Under the pieces are notes generated by a model that ran no database searches, had not been told where the DNA came from, and saw only the letters and a list, made by a program, of their open reading frames with translations. This document shows positions 33,991-42,900 of a DNA stretch of 62,390 nt, piece after piece. The stretch is taken from the NCBI GenBank assembly GCA_029776995.1, contig JAKOTZ010000172.1, positions 1 through 62,390 on the forward strand, read 5' to 3'. The DNA is from Candidatus Hydrogenedentota bacterium. GTDB lineage: Bacteria > Hydrogenedentota > Hydrogenedentia > Hydrogenedentales > CAITNO01. How positions within the stretch are numbered: the stretch's first letter is position 1; each line of letters opens with the position of its first letter. Made by a program: the position numbers and the translations under genes.

Positions 33991-35139
33991 TCAGTGATAC
34001 ATAAAAGACTCCGCCTGCGACGTAATCCGGTAAATGACACGCACGCCCGCGCGCTGACGCTCAACCAAACCGAGATCCGCCATGCGGGAGAGCGCTCCGG
34101 ACCGCTGGGACACCAGGAACGAGGACGTCCGGATCCGCGCCACTTCATCGGGTACCAGATGGCGCAAAGCAATCTCGATCCGGTCCGGCGTTGTCGCGCC
34201 ATCCGCGATGGCCTGGATCAACGTTCGAAACGCAAATGCTTCTTCAGGAACGTATTTGCGGATATGTTCCAGCAGGAAAATAATTTCTTCCCTGGAAAAT
34301 TTTTGTCGGGGATCGGTCTGGCAGGCATCGAGGACCGGATTGGCCAGCACGGCAAACCGCAGCGCGGGTTCGGTCAACTGAATACGGAACGGCTGCCCCG
34401 GCAGCAACACCGCCATCCGGTAGGCCTGCAGCATGCCTGAGAATTTTCCCTGAGCCGTGACGCTGCCCAGAAAAAGGTTCACGTAGCGCAATAGGCTTTT
34501 ATCGGCTTCCGGGCCGCCGCGGGGAAAGGCCGTGGCCAGCTGGCTGTCCCGGTCAAGCTGATGCCGGGCATCGTGATCCGCCAGGTAATCCCCCAAACTT
34601 AGCGCTTCCGTTCCGATTCTGTAAAAAGTTTCCTCCACGGGTATACCACCTGGAAAATCGGCCGCGACGCGCGCCAACGCCCTGCAGTTGGTTTTGAGGG
34701 GCAACAACCGGTTGATCTGGCCAAAGAGCCACCGGTCCAGGGTAAACCGAGTCTCAGGCGTGTTGTTTTCCGGAACCGGGACGGCAATTCCGTTCGCCAC
34801 AGCGCCGGAGATCATTTGAAACAGGCCAGGCACCTGCTGCGTCCGGGCTGTCACGGAGACATGGGCGTGAACGGTTTTCGAGGGTGCCATCAATGGGCGT
34901 CCCCGTTTTATCTTTCGGGCAGGTCCGCGCATCGAAGAAGACCGACGACGGGCGGTAACTGCCGGCGGTGGAATTTCTTCGGAAGTTCCGGATTCTTTTT
35001 CCGCAAGTTCCAGTTCAACAGTATACAAATTCTCTACGGCAAAGGCCAGCAATTCACTATAGTCTCTATAACCGCCAATTTTCATCAGGTTATCAATTAT
35101 TTCTTTTAATCTTGCGTTTATCTTGAAGTATAAGATCAT
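33991..35139 (-). CDS. Unknown protein with RHH-like N-terminus, first gene of MORC-like operon
   Basis: This is 382 residues. The first 40 residues (FKINARLKEIIDNLMKIGGY, then RDYSELLAFAVENL) look like a ribbon-helix-helix DNA-binding unit. A basic linker (RRSSSMRGPARKIKRGRP) follows, then a large helical region. The C-terminal 80 residues resemble a winged helix (LSRMADLGLVERQRAGVRVI). This suggests a DNA-binding recruiter or regulator for the operon. It is not a named family to me. A consensus promoter lies 35 bases upstream. Confidence 0.55.
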   Translation of the reverse strand: MILYFKINARLKEIIDNLMKIGGYRDYSELLAFAVENLYTVELELAEKESGTSEEIPPPAVTARRRSSSMRGPARKIKRGRPLMAPSKTVHAHVSVTARTQQVPGLFQMISGAVANGIAVPVPENNTPETRFTLDRWLFGQINRLLPLKTNCRALARVAADFPGGIPVEETFYRIGTEALSLGDYLADHDARHQLDRDSQLATAFPRGGPEADKSLLRYVNLFLGSVTAQGKFSGMLQAYRMAVLLPGQPFRIQLTEPALRFAVLANPVLDACQTDPRQKFSREEIIFLLEHIRKYVPEEAFAFRTLIQAIADGATTPDRIEIALRHLVPDEVARIRTSSFLVSQRSGALSRMADLGLVERQRAGVRVIYRITSQAESFMYH

Positions 35140-35173
35140 TTTTATTTTCTCTAATTTCCTATACCGCTTTTAA

Positions 35174-35202
35174 ATTATACTGGAATTGATAATATTTTTC
35201 AA
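35174..35202 (-). promoter_or_regulatory. Promoter of the four-gene MORC-like operon
   Basis: On the minus strand TTGAAA (35197-35202), a 17-base spacer and a perfect TATAAT (35174-35179) lie in a very A/T-rich stretch just before the 382-aa gene. Confidence 0.75.
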
Positions 35203-35304
35203 GAAAAACATAGAGATTTGGGTGAGTTTTGGGTATGAATCGGCTTTTTGGGGGAGGACATAAACAAAAATCAAACCGGACAGGTGCGGATTATTCCGAT
35301 CGGG

Positions 35305-36972
35305 TCAGCCGGGGATGCGGTCGGCGGGGATTACGCACCGGAAGCCCAGGGTGTTCTCGCGGGCTTCGGGAAAGAATCCGCGGCGGAAAGTGGTGACCAG
35401 TTCTTCAGGCGGCGACTGCCAGCATCCGCCGCGGACGCTGCGCTGGGGATATTTTGCCGCAGCTTCAGGATTCCGCCGCGCCAACTCGTAGGGCACAAAA
35501 GGATCCAGCGTCCATTCATAGACATTGCCCGCCAGATCGACGATCCCCTCCGGGGTTTGTCCCTCCTCATGCAGAAATACCACGCTGGGCATGCCGATAT
35601 GGTCCCCGTAGTTGCACAGCGAGGCGTTTGGCGGGGTATTCCCCCATGGATACCGGCGGTTTTCCTGTCCCCGGGCGGCAAATTCCCACTGGGCCTCGGT
35701 CGGCAGGGTCTTTCCCGCCCACTTCGCGTAGGCCAGCGCTTCCTGCCAGGATACCCCTACCACGGGCTGGTCGGGCCCGCTGTACAGGGCGTCCCGCCAG
35801 AACCGGGGTTCAGGCGCCCCGGTCTCCTTCAGGTACCGCGCGTACTGGGCCACCGTGACCGGGTATATGTCCATCCAGAACGGCCCCACCTCAACTTCCT
35901 GTTCCGGCGCCTGTTCCCGAACCGCATCGGATCCCATCAGGAAATGCCCGCCATGCAAAAAGACCATTCCCGACGTATCCGCCTTCCGGGACGCAACGGG
36001 CCGCGCGGGAACCAGGATTTCTGGGGCGGGCGGGCGGTAAGCCGATTTTGCCCGGTTCAGAGACTCCCGGAACGCCTCGGCCGAAGGCCATCGGGCGGCT
36101 GGATCCTCTTCCAGCGCGCGCCGCAGCGTCTCGAGCAGGGAAGGCGCGACATCCCGGCGGATCTGTTCCACCGGCGCGGCGCCCTCCATCGGCGTGCGCA
36201 GGGTAAGCAATTCCCGCAGCACCAGGCCCACCGCGTAAAGATCGGTGGCAGCGGTCACCTGTTTAAACGCCTTTTGCTCCGGCGCGGCATAGGCGAAGGT
36301 GCCCACCACCCGTTTTTTGGGTCCGGCGGAATCTTTTTCCAGCTCTTCAAGGGCCCGGGCAAGGCCAAAATCCAGCAGTTTAATCCGTTCATTGGGTTCC
36401 ACAAAGATATTTTCAGGTTTGATGTCGCGGTGCACAACGAAGCGGTGGGCATAGGACAGGGCCGCTAAAATCTGATCCGTCACGCGCACGGCAAACCGCA
36501 CCTCAGGATACCGCCTGGCCCGGCGGTACTCATTCAGCACCTTCCGCAGCGAACGCCCCCTGGCCAGTTCCATGGAGATATACGGCAGACCGTCCGGGGT
36601 AAAGTTTATGTCGTGTACCGCGATGATATTTTCGTGCCGGAGCTTGCGGGACACCTGAGCCTCCTGGAGAAACATGCGCAGGGCTTTCTCATTCGCCAGG
36701 AGGGCGGGGCGCATGAATTTCAGGGCGACTTCTTCATCGGTCAGTCCATCCAGCGCCCGGAACACGATGCCCATCCCGCCCTCGCCGATTTTTTCAATCA
36801 GGCGGTAACGGCCGGATACGGTCTCGCCGGCCGCAAAGGAGACCATTTCCGCGGAGGGCTGATCCGGGATGGCCAAGGGGCGGCCGCAGGCGAAACAAAG
36901 CCCTTTTCTGCCCTTGATGGAGGGAGGCACCAGAATGCGGAGACCACAATGAGAACAGACAACCGGAATCAT
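35305..36972 (-). CDS. Ser/Thr protein kinase fused to SUMF1/FGE-sulfatase-type domain
   Basis: This is 555 residues. A zinc-ribbon start (CSHCGLRILVP, CFACGRP) precedes a eukaryotic-type kinase with the glycine loop GEGGMGIVFRA, VALKFM lysine, catalytic VVHRDIKPENIF and LLDFGLARAL. The C-terminal 230 residues form a formylglycine-generating-enzyme-like domain (FLMGSDAVREQ, TLPTEAQWEFAARG, GNVYEWTLDPF, RSVRGGCW). Such fusions are frequent in Planctomycetes, Verrucomicrobia and relatives, where the SUMF1-like part is often thought to be a sensor or binding domain and not an active enzyme. It is probably cytoplasmic, since no membrane helix is evident. The true N-terminus at 36972 is supported by the ribbon motif. 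Confidence 0.9.
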   Translation of the reverse strand: MIPVVCSHCGLRILVPPSIKGRKGLCFACGRPLAIPDQPSAEMVSFAAGETVSGRYRLIEKIGEGGMGIVFRALDGLTDEEVALKFMRPALLANEKALRMFLQEAQVSRKLRHENIIAVHDINFTPDGLPYISMELARGRSLRKVLNEYRRARRYPEVRFAVRVTDQILAALSYAHRFVVHRDIKPENIFVEPNERIKLLDFGLARALEELEKDSAGPKKRVVGTFAYAAPEQKAFKQVTAATDLYAVGLVLRELLTLRTPMEGAAPVEQIRRDVAPSLLETLRRALEEDPAARWPSAEAFRESLNRAKSAYRPPAPEILVPARPVASRKADTSGMVFLHGGHFLMGSDAVREQAPEQEVEVGPFWMDIYPVTVAQYARYLKETGAPEPRFWRDALYSGPDQPVVGVSWQEALAYAKWAGKTLPTEAQWEFAARGQENRRYPWGNTPPNASLCNYGDHIGMPSVVFLHEEGQTPEGIVDLAGNVYEWTLDPFVPYELARRNPEAAAKYPQRSVRGGCWQSPPEELVTTFRRGFFPEARENTLGFRCVIPADRIPG

Positions 36973-37030
36973 GGGAAATGCAGTGTATCGCAGGGGTGTG
37001 GATTATCGCAACCGAAGGCGGTGTTGTTTC

Positions 37031-37052
37031 TGATAATGATAATTCATTATCA
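37031..37052. promoter_or_regulatory. Zur/Fur-type operator upstream of znuA
   Basis: TGATAATGA and TCATTATCA form a perfect 9-bp inverted repeat separated by TAAT, matching the Fur-family box. Its place 38 bases before a zinc-binding lipoprotein gene makes Zur the likely regulator. The zinc operon is expected to be repressed when zinc is plentiful. Confidence 0.8.
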
Positions 37053-37089
37053 TTAAATTCCGGGGCGCACCCGCAATAAGGACTTTCGA

Positions 37090-38127
37090 ATGGCAAACCA
37101 TCCGTTTTGGCGTTGCAGATCAAAATATCGGCGCATGCTGCTGTGTCTGGCGGGCTTATTCCTGCTGACCCAAATGGGGAACGGTTGTTCCGGCGGGCAT
37201 TCACCGAATGCCGCAGACCGTGCTGATCCCGGACCACTGCGCGTGGCGGTAACGGTTGAGCCGCTGCGCTGGCTGGCCGCGCGGGTGGGCGGAGACGCGG
37301 TGCGCCCTGTTACCGTGGTGCCCCCCGGACAGAACCATGAAACCTGGGAACCCGCTCCGGGACACATGGATACCCTGCGGGAGGCGGTGGTCTACTTCGA
37401 GTCCGGCATGCCTTTTGAGGAACCCCTGATCGCCCGCCTGCAGGGGGTAAATCCGTCACTGGAAAGCGTCTGCCTGCTGGACGCGGTGACCGCGCGATAT
37501 CCCGCGCCGGAGCCCGACACTGGCGCGACACCACAGGAGACCGCAGAACCTCCAGCGCACCCGGGCCATGGCCACACCCATGAGGAGTCCGGCGATCCGC
37601 ATGGCCATGACCACGGCCATGAGTTCGGGGATCCCCATTTTTGGACCGATCCGCTGGCCATGACCGCCGCGGCAGAACGCATAGCGGAGACTTTGGCGCG
37701 CAAACGGCCGGAACTCGCGGACCGTTTCCGGAAAAACCTGGAATCCCTGACCCAGGAATTGGAGGCGCTTCACCGGGAAATCGCGGAGACCCTTGCGCCT
37801 TACCGGGGCAAGCCATTTTATGTATTCCATCCTGAACTGGGGTGGTTCGCCCGACGGTATGGCCTGATACAGCGCGCAGTGGAACAGCACGGCAAATCGC
37901 CCGGCGCGCAGGCTCTGGACCTGCTGGCGCGGGAAATCCGGGAAAACACGGTCCGCGACCTGTTCACCCAGCCCGGTTACCCAGTAACTGAAGTCCAGGC
38001 ACTCGCGCGGCAGCTGAACCTGCGCGTCCGGGACGTGGACCTGATGACGGAGGACTATCCCGGGTCCCTGCGGAATCTCGCGGCCGTTTTGGCGGAGAGT
38101 TTTGCCGGAGCTGCCTCTACCCCGTAA
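37090..38127 (+). CDS. znuA: Zinc-binding lipoprotein of ABC importer
   Basis: This is 345 residues with a lipoprotein signal ending LLTQMGNGCSGG (Cys about residue 34). The cluster A-I metal-binding fold is visible, with the metal His in GQNHETWEPAPGHM, a His-rich loop (HPGHGHTHEESGDPHGHDHG, then HEFGDPHFW) and the late EVQALAR...VDLMTEDYPGSL region. The loop favours zinc. It delivers zinc from periplasm to ZnuB/ZnuC. The coding end overlaps the region before znuC. The Zur box upstream supports the assignment. Confidence 0.9.
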   Translation: MANHPFWRCRSKYRRMLLCLAGLFLLTQMGNGCSGGHSPNAADRADPGPLRVAVTVEPLRWLAARVGGDAVRPVTVVPPGQNHETWEPAPGHMDTLREAVVYFESGMPFEEPLIARLQGVNPSLESVCLLDAVTARYPAPEPDTGATPQETAEPPAHPGHGHTHEESGDPHGHDHGHEFGDPHFWTDPLAMTAAAERIAETLARKRPELADRFRKNLESLTQELEALHREIAETLAPYRGKPFYVFHPELGWFARRYGLIQRAVEQHGKSPGAQALDLLAREIRENTVRDLFTQPGYPVTEVQALARQLNLRVRDVDLMTEDYPGSLRNLAAVLAESFAGAASTP

Positions 38128-38185
38128 AGTATTGCCGGTACGGCGAGGTCCGCCGCCACGGCCCCTTGACAACCCAGGAAGACGC

Positions 38186-38947
38186 GTGAAAGATTCGGCA
38201 CTCCAGACAGCCGCAGCGCCAGTCGGGGCGCAAACCGCCGCGGCAGAAGTCTGCCATGTGACGTTCGCTTACGAGCGGCGCGAGGATCCCGTGCTGCGGG
38301 ATATCAGCCTAACCGTCAGGCGGGGCCAGTGCGTAACGCTGGTCGGGCCGAACGGGGGAGGCAAAACGACCCTGCTTAAAATCATGCTGGGGCTGCTGGA
38401 ACCGACAGTCGGCAGCGTATCCCTGCTGGGCGGTCCGCCCCAGAAAAGCCGGCACCGCGCGGGGTATGTTCCCCAGCGCATCCAGTGCGATGCCCTGTTT
38501 CCGATAACCGTGTACGAAGTGGTCGAGATGGGGCTGCTGAACCGGCCGGACATTGCCGGACGCGGCGCGCGGCGTGAACGGGTGGAACAGATGCTGCAAA
38601 CCACCGGCATCGCGGAGCTTAGCTCACGGCCCTTCGGGTCGCTCTCCGGCGGGCAGCAGCAGCGGGCGCTGATTGCCCGGGCGCTGGTCAGCGACCCTGA
38701 AATCCTGTTCCTGGACGAGCCGACCACGGCGGTGGATCCGGCGTCCCGGGCGGCCCTGCTGGACCTGCTGGACCACACCCGGCAGGGCCGGGCAATGGTG
38801 CTGGTTACCCATGACGCGGAGACGGTGGAGCGGTTTATCGAGGCGGTGTATTGCGTGCACCGCACAATCCATCACCATCCCGCGACCCGCATGGACAGCA
38901 GCCTGTTGCGGCACATGACCGGAGGGGGGCTCGCGGAGCATGACTGA
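38186..38947 (+). CDS. znuC: Zinc ABC importer ATPase
   Basis: This is 253 residues from the GTG at 38186, which has AGGA upstream. A TTG at 38102 in the same frame would overlap znuA and is less likely. Walker A GPNGGGKTT, the Q-loop GYVPQRIQ, signature LSGGQQQRALIARAL and Walker B ILFLDEPTTAVD are complete. It powers the importer with ZnuB. It overlaps znuB by eight bases. Confidence 0.9.
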   Translation: MKDSALQTAAAPVGAQTAAAEVCHVTFAYERREDPVLRDISLTVRRGQCVTLVGPNGGGKTTLLKIMLGLLEPTVGSVSLLGGPPQKSRHRAGYVPQRIQCDALFPITVYEVVEMGLLNRPDIAGRGARRERVEQMLQTTGIAELSSRPFGSLSGGQQQRALIARALVSDPEILFLDEPTTAVDPASRAALLDLLDHTRQGRAMVLVTHDAETVERFIEAVYCVHRTIHHHPATRMDSSLLRHMTGGGLAEHD

Positions 38948-39767
38948 GGCGCTGACCGCCATGGCGGGCTCCCTGATTTTTCGGAACGCGCTGGCGGCCC
39001 TGCTGCTGGCCGGCGTGGCGGGGGGCACCGTGGGCACCTACGTGGTAACCCGCAGGCTGGGCTACATCGCCGGAGGCATCGCGCACGCGATCCTGGGAGG
39101 CATCGGGGCGGCAGAATACCTCCGGGTAACCTTCGGCTGGACCTGGCTTCACCCTTTATGGGGGGCAGTGGGGGCGGCTGTGCTGGCGGCGCTGCTGATC
39201 AGCTGGGTATCCCAGCGGTGGCGGGAGCGGGAAGACACCCTGATTGGGCTGCTGTGGTCCGCGGGCATGGCCGCGGGCATCCTGCTGCTGTACCTGACAC
39301 CGGGTTACGGCCGTGACCTAAACGCGTACCTTTTTGGAAATATTCTCATGGCCGGCCGCCGGGAAATTGTCATGCTGGCCGCGCTGGACGCGGTCATAGC
39401 GGGAACCATAGCCTGGTATTATCGCCCCTTTCTCGCGCTGTGTTTTGACGCGGAATACGCGCGGCTTCGGGGGGTGCCCGTGGAGCGGTACTACAGCCTG
39501 CTGCTGGTGCTGACCGCGCTGACGGTGGTGGCGCTGACAGTCGTAGCGGGAGTTGTGCTGTCGATCGCGCTGCTGACGCTGCCTGCCGCGGCATCCTGCC
39601 GATTGGCCCGGCGGCTTTCGGGAGTTATGGCGCTGGCTGTCTTGTATTCCGCCCTTTGCGGGGTTGCCGGCATGGTCATCAGTTACCTGTGGAACCTGCC
39701 GTCGGGACCGGTCATTGTGCTGATGAACGGCATCGGTTACCTTGTTCTGGTGTTCCTGCGCCGTTAA
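38940..39767 (+). CDS. znuB: Zinc ABC importer permease
   Basis: A 275-residue membrane protein with about eight hydrophobic helices, starting MTEALTAMAGSLIFRNALAA. It has the ABC-3 family GTYVVTRRLGYIAGGIAHAI loop and the EYARLRGVPVERYY cytoplasmic motif. It forms the channel of the zinc importer and is the last gene of znuACB. Confidence 0.9.
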   Translation: MTEALTAMAGSLIFRNALAALLLAGVAGGTVGTYVVTRRLGYIAGGIAHAILGGIGAAEYLRVTFGWTWLHPLWGAVGAAVLAALLISWVSQRWREREDTLIGLLWSAGMAAGILLLYLTPGYGRDLNAYLFGNILMAGRREIVMLAALDAVIAGTIAWYYRPFLALCFDAEYARLRGVPVERYYSLLLVLTALTVVALTVVAGVVLSIALLTLPAAASCRLARRLSGVMALAVLYSALCGVAGMVISYLWNLPSGPVIVLMNGIGYLVLVFLRR

Positions 39768-39867
39768 ATCGGCAGGTTGGCGCTCATACTTTTTTTGGTA
39801 CAGTCCCGTTTTCATGCCTTTTTAGCAGTTTATCGTTTATCTTAGATGGCGCCATGCAAAAAAGTTC

Positions 39868-39896
39868 TTGACATTTGGGGCGGGGTGTGTTAAATT
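39868..39896 (+). promoter_or_regulatory. Promoter of large secreted protein
   Basis: TTGACA (39868-39873), a 17-base spacer and TAAATT (39891-39896) lie 43 bases before the ATG at 39940. The rest of 39768-39939 holds no gene. Confidence 0.75.
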
Positions 39897-39939
39897 ATTA
39901 TTAGACAACGATAACCTTACGCGACGTGAGGAGAGAGCC

Positions 39940-42900
39940 ATGCGTAAACATTGCCGGTGGTCGACGTATCTGTTTTTGGCGGTTTCAGCCTCGCTGCTCC
40001 TGCTGACCCCGAACGCTTTCGCCGTAAAGCGGATCCTGCTGGTGGGCGACAGCTGGGCGCAGTGGCCCTGGGTAATGGGTTCCTACCAGTCGGTACTCAA
40101 TTATAATTACGGACCGGGCACCTACGAGGTAGAGGGCACGTATACGGCCATCGGCGGCTCTACGGCAGATGGCTGGGCCAATAATGCAGTCCCCCCAGAG
40201 GACACGTTTCCTTCGCCGCCGGGGTATACCAACATGCCCCTGCTGGACCGGGTCAACTGGTCGCTGGCCCACTGGCCCACGATTGACATCATCTGCCTGT
40301 CCATTACCGGCAACGACATGTGGTCATGGCGGACCAACTGGACACCGGCCCAAACGGAAGCCCTGTATGACACCATCCAGGAAGACTTAGAAACCCTGGT
40401 GAACTGGTTCCGAACCAACCATCCCACCAAGAAAATTCTGCATATCGGATACGATTACCTGAATATCACGGAAACATGCACCTACGGCATGCAGGAATTT
40501 TCATGGAACTCCGTGTATTTTGCGGCCGGCCTGGGATTCACCGTGGGGGACATCTGGCAGAACAAGGCCAACAACCAGGTGATCAACCAGTTCTTCGTGG
40601 GGATGGGAGAACGCAACAAAAACGTCGCGCTGGCCACAACCCGGTGGGATTTCCTGAACAACTTCGGCGCGAACCACTACGCCAATGGCTACACGAACTC
40701 CCTGGGCACCATTTTCAATCCGGGCACGACGCCGTTTCCGGGATATTATCCGAACTACACGCCGATGGCCGGCGGGGATATTTCCTACGGCACCGCCCCC
40801 ATGCAGATGAATAAACCGGAGTCGGACAAGACCTACCGGGATCCGATTCACCTGAACGACCAGGGCTACAAAACGCTGTTTAATAATGCCGTAATGCAAT
40901 TCCTGAACGGATGGCTGACCGATTCCTCCGCGCCGTCCGTTGCTTCGATCAACCGGCTTGATCCGTCGCCCACTGAAGCCAACGAAGTCCGCTTTACCGT
41001 AACCTTCAATGAAGCCGTCCGGGGCGTGGACGCGAGCGATTTTGTGTTGACGGGCAGTTCGGCGTCCGGCGCATCGATAACGGCAGTGGAAGGGTCCGAA
41101 GACACCGCTACGCGGACGGTCCGGGTAAACACCGCAAGCGCGCCCAACGGCACCCTGGGACTGAACCTGGTTGACGACGGTTCCGTGTACGACAAAAACT
41201 GGAACCAGCTGGGCGGCGAAGGAACCGGCAACGGCAGTTTCACCGGAGGCCAAACCTATATTATTGATCGCATGGATCCGGAAGCCGTGATTACTCCTCA
41301 GGTACCTGAGCCCACGACGCTGACGTCGGTTACCTTCGACGTGGTGTTCAATAAAGACGTTACGGGCTTTACCGCGGACGACATTGTCGTTGCGGTCCAA
41401 AGCGGCCAGGGGACCGCGTGGGTAACCAATTTTGCCGGCAGCGGCGCCAGCTATTCCTTCTCGCTGCTGGTCAGCCGCACCCAGACCATCACCGTGTCCG
41501 TACAGATTCCCGCCGGCGCGGCCACGGACGCGTCCGGCAGAAGCTCGCTGGCGGCGGCTTACCAGGACGGCGCGGACAACGCCTATACCTTCGAATATCC
41601 ATCTGGCCCGGTTTCGGAGGGAGACCTCTACCTGAGCGACGGATCCCTGGGCGATCTGACCATAACCAGCGGTTCCGTAGTCATCAACACGGGAACGACG
41701 CCGCCTTTCCTGCAGTATGGATCCAACCCGGCCATTTACGGCCAGGTGCTCAGCACGGGATCTGGAAACGTGGCGAAATTCAACTTCCGGAACGTCACGG
41801 TGAACAGCGGTGTAACCGTAACGGTCAGCGGCAACCGGCCGCTGGTGCTGGCAGCGTCCGGTGACATGCGGTGGGATACCACGCTGGACGTATCCGGCGC
41901 CGTAGCCGGCCGCGCCGGAGGCGGTACGGGCGGAGCTGGCGGCTCCGCCGGCGCGGGCGGCAACGGTGGAGCGGGCGGATCAAGCGGTGGCGCCGGCGGT
42001 CTGGCTGCACCCGGCGGAGCGGGGGGCAACGCGTCAACCTGGCAGAACGGCGTACTGGGCAGAGGCGGAGACGGCAGCGGCCGGAACAGCGGCAGTGACG
42101 GCGCTTCGGGCGCGGCCGGCGCAGCCGGCACCCAGGGCGGCACCGGCGGCGCGGGAACGCTCGGGTTCGGTTCCCAGGGTACTGCTGGCGCTGGGGGCGC
42201 GCGGGGCAACGGCGGCAGCCCGCAGAGCACGGTTAACCGCGGATCGGGCGGATCCGCTTCCGGCGGCGGCGGCGGCGGCGGCGCGCCTCAATCCGTTCCC
42301 ACAAACGGTGATCCCGGCGGCAACGCCACAGCAGACGGCGTAAATGGGGGCAACGCCTCGGCGGGCGCCCAGGGCGGATCGGGTTCAAATGGGAGTCCCG
42401 GCTTACCGGCTAATTTCATGGCCGCGGCAAATACCTTAAGCCTGGCGGCCGGGCACGGCGGCGGCGGCGGCGGTGGCGGCGGTGGTGGCGCCGGGGGCCA
42501 GGGCGGCGACCAGGGCGGCGGCGGATCCAGCGGCGCCGGCGGCGGCGGCGGCGGACTGGCGTACAACACGTGGCTGGCTCAGTGCGGAGCTCCCGTAATA
42601 GACGGTGTCGGCGGCAATGGCGGCGCGGGCGGAGCTGGTGGCGCCGGCGGAAACGGCGGAAACGGCGGCGGCGCGGCCGTGCTGGCCGCTCGGGGTATCC
42701 TCCGCTTTGGCGGAACGGTGAACATCTCCGCGTCGGCTCCCGGCAGCGGTTCCGCCGGAAGCGCCGGACAGGCCGGATCGGGCGGTGTGGACCCCGGCAA
42801 CAACTGGCAGAATGGATCAGGCGGGGCCGGCGGGGGACAGGGGTTATACTGGACCCTGTTTTACGGCTGTTGGCCTCTAAATAATTACGGCGGGGCCGGC

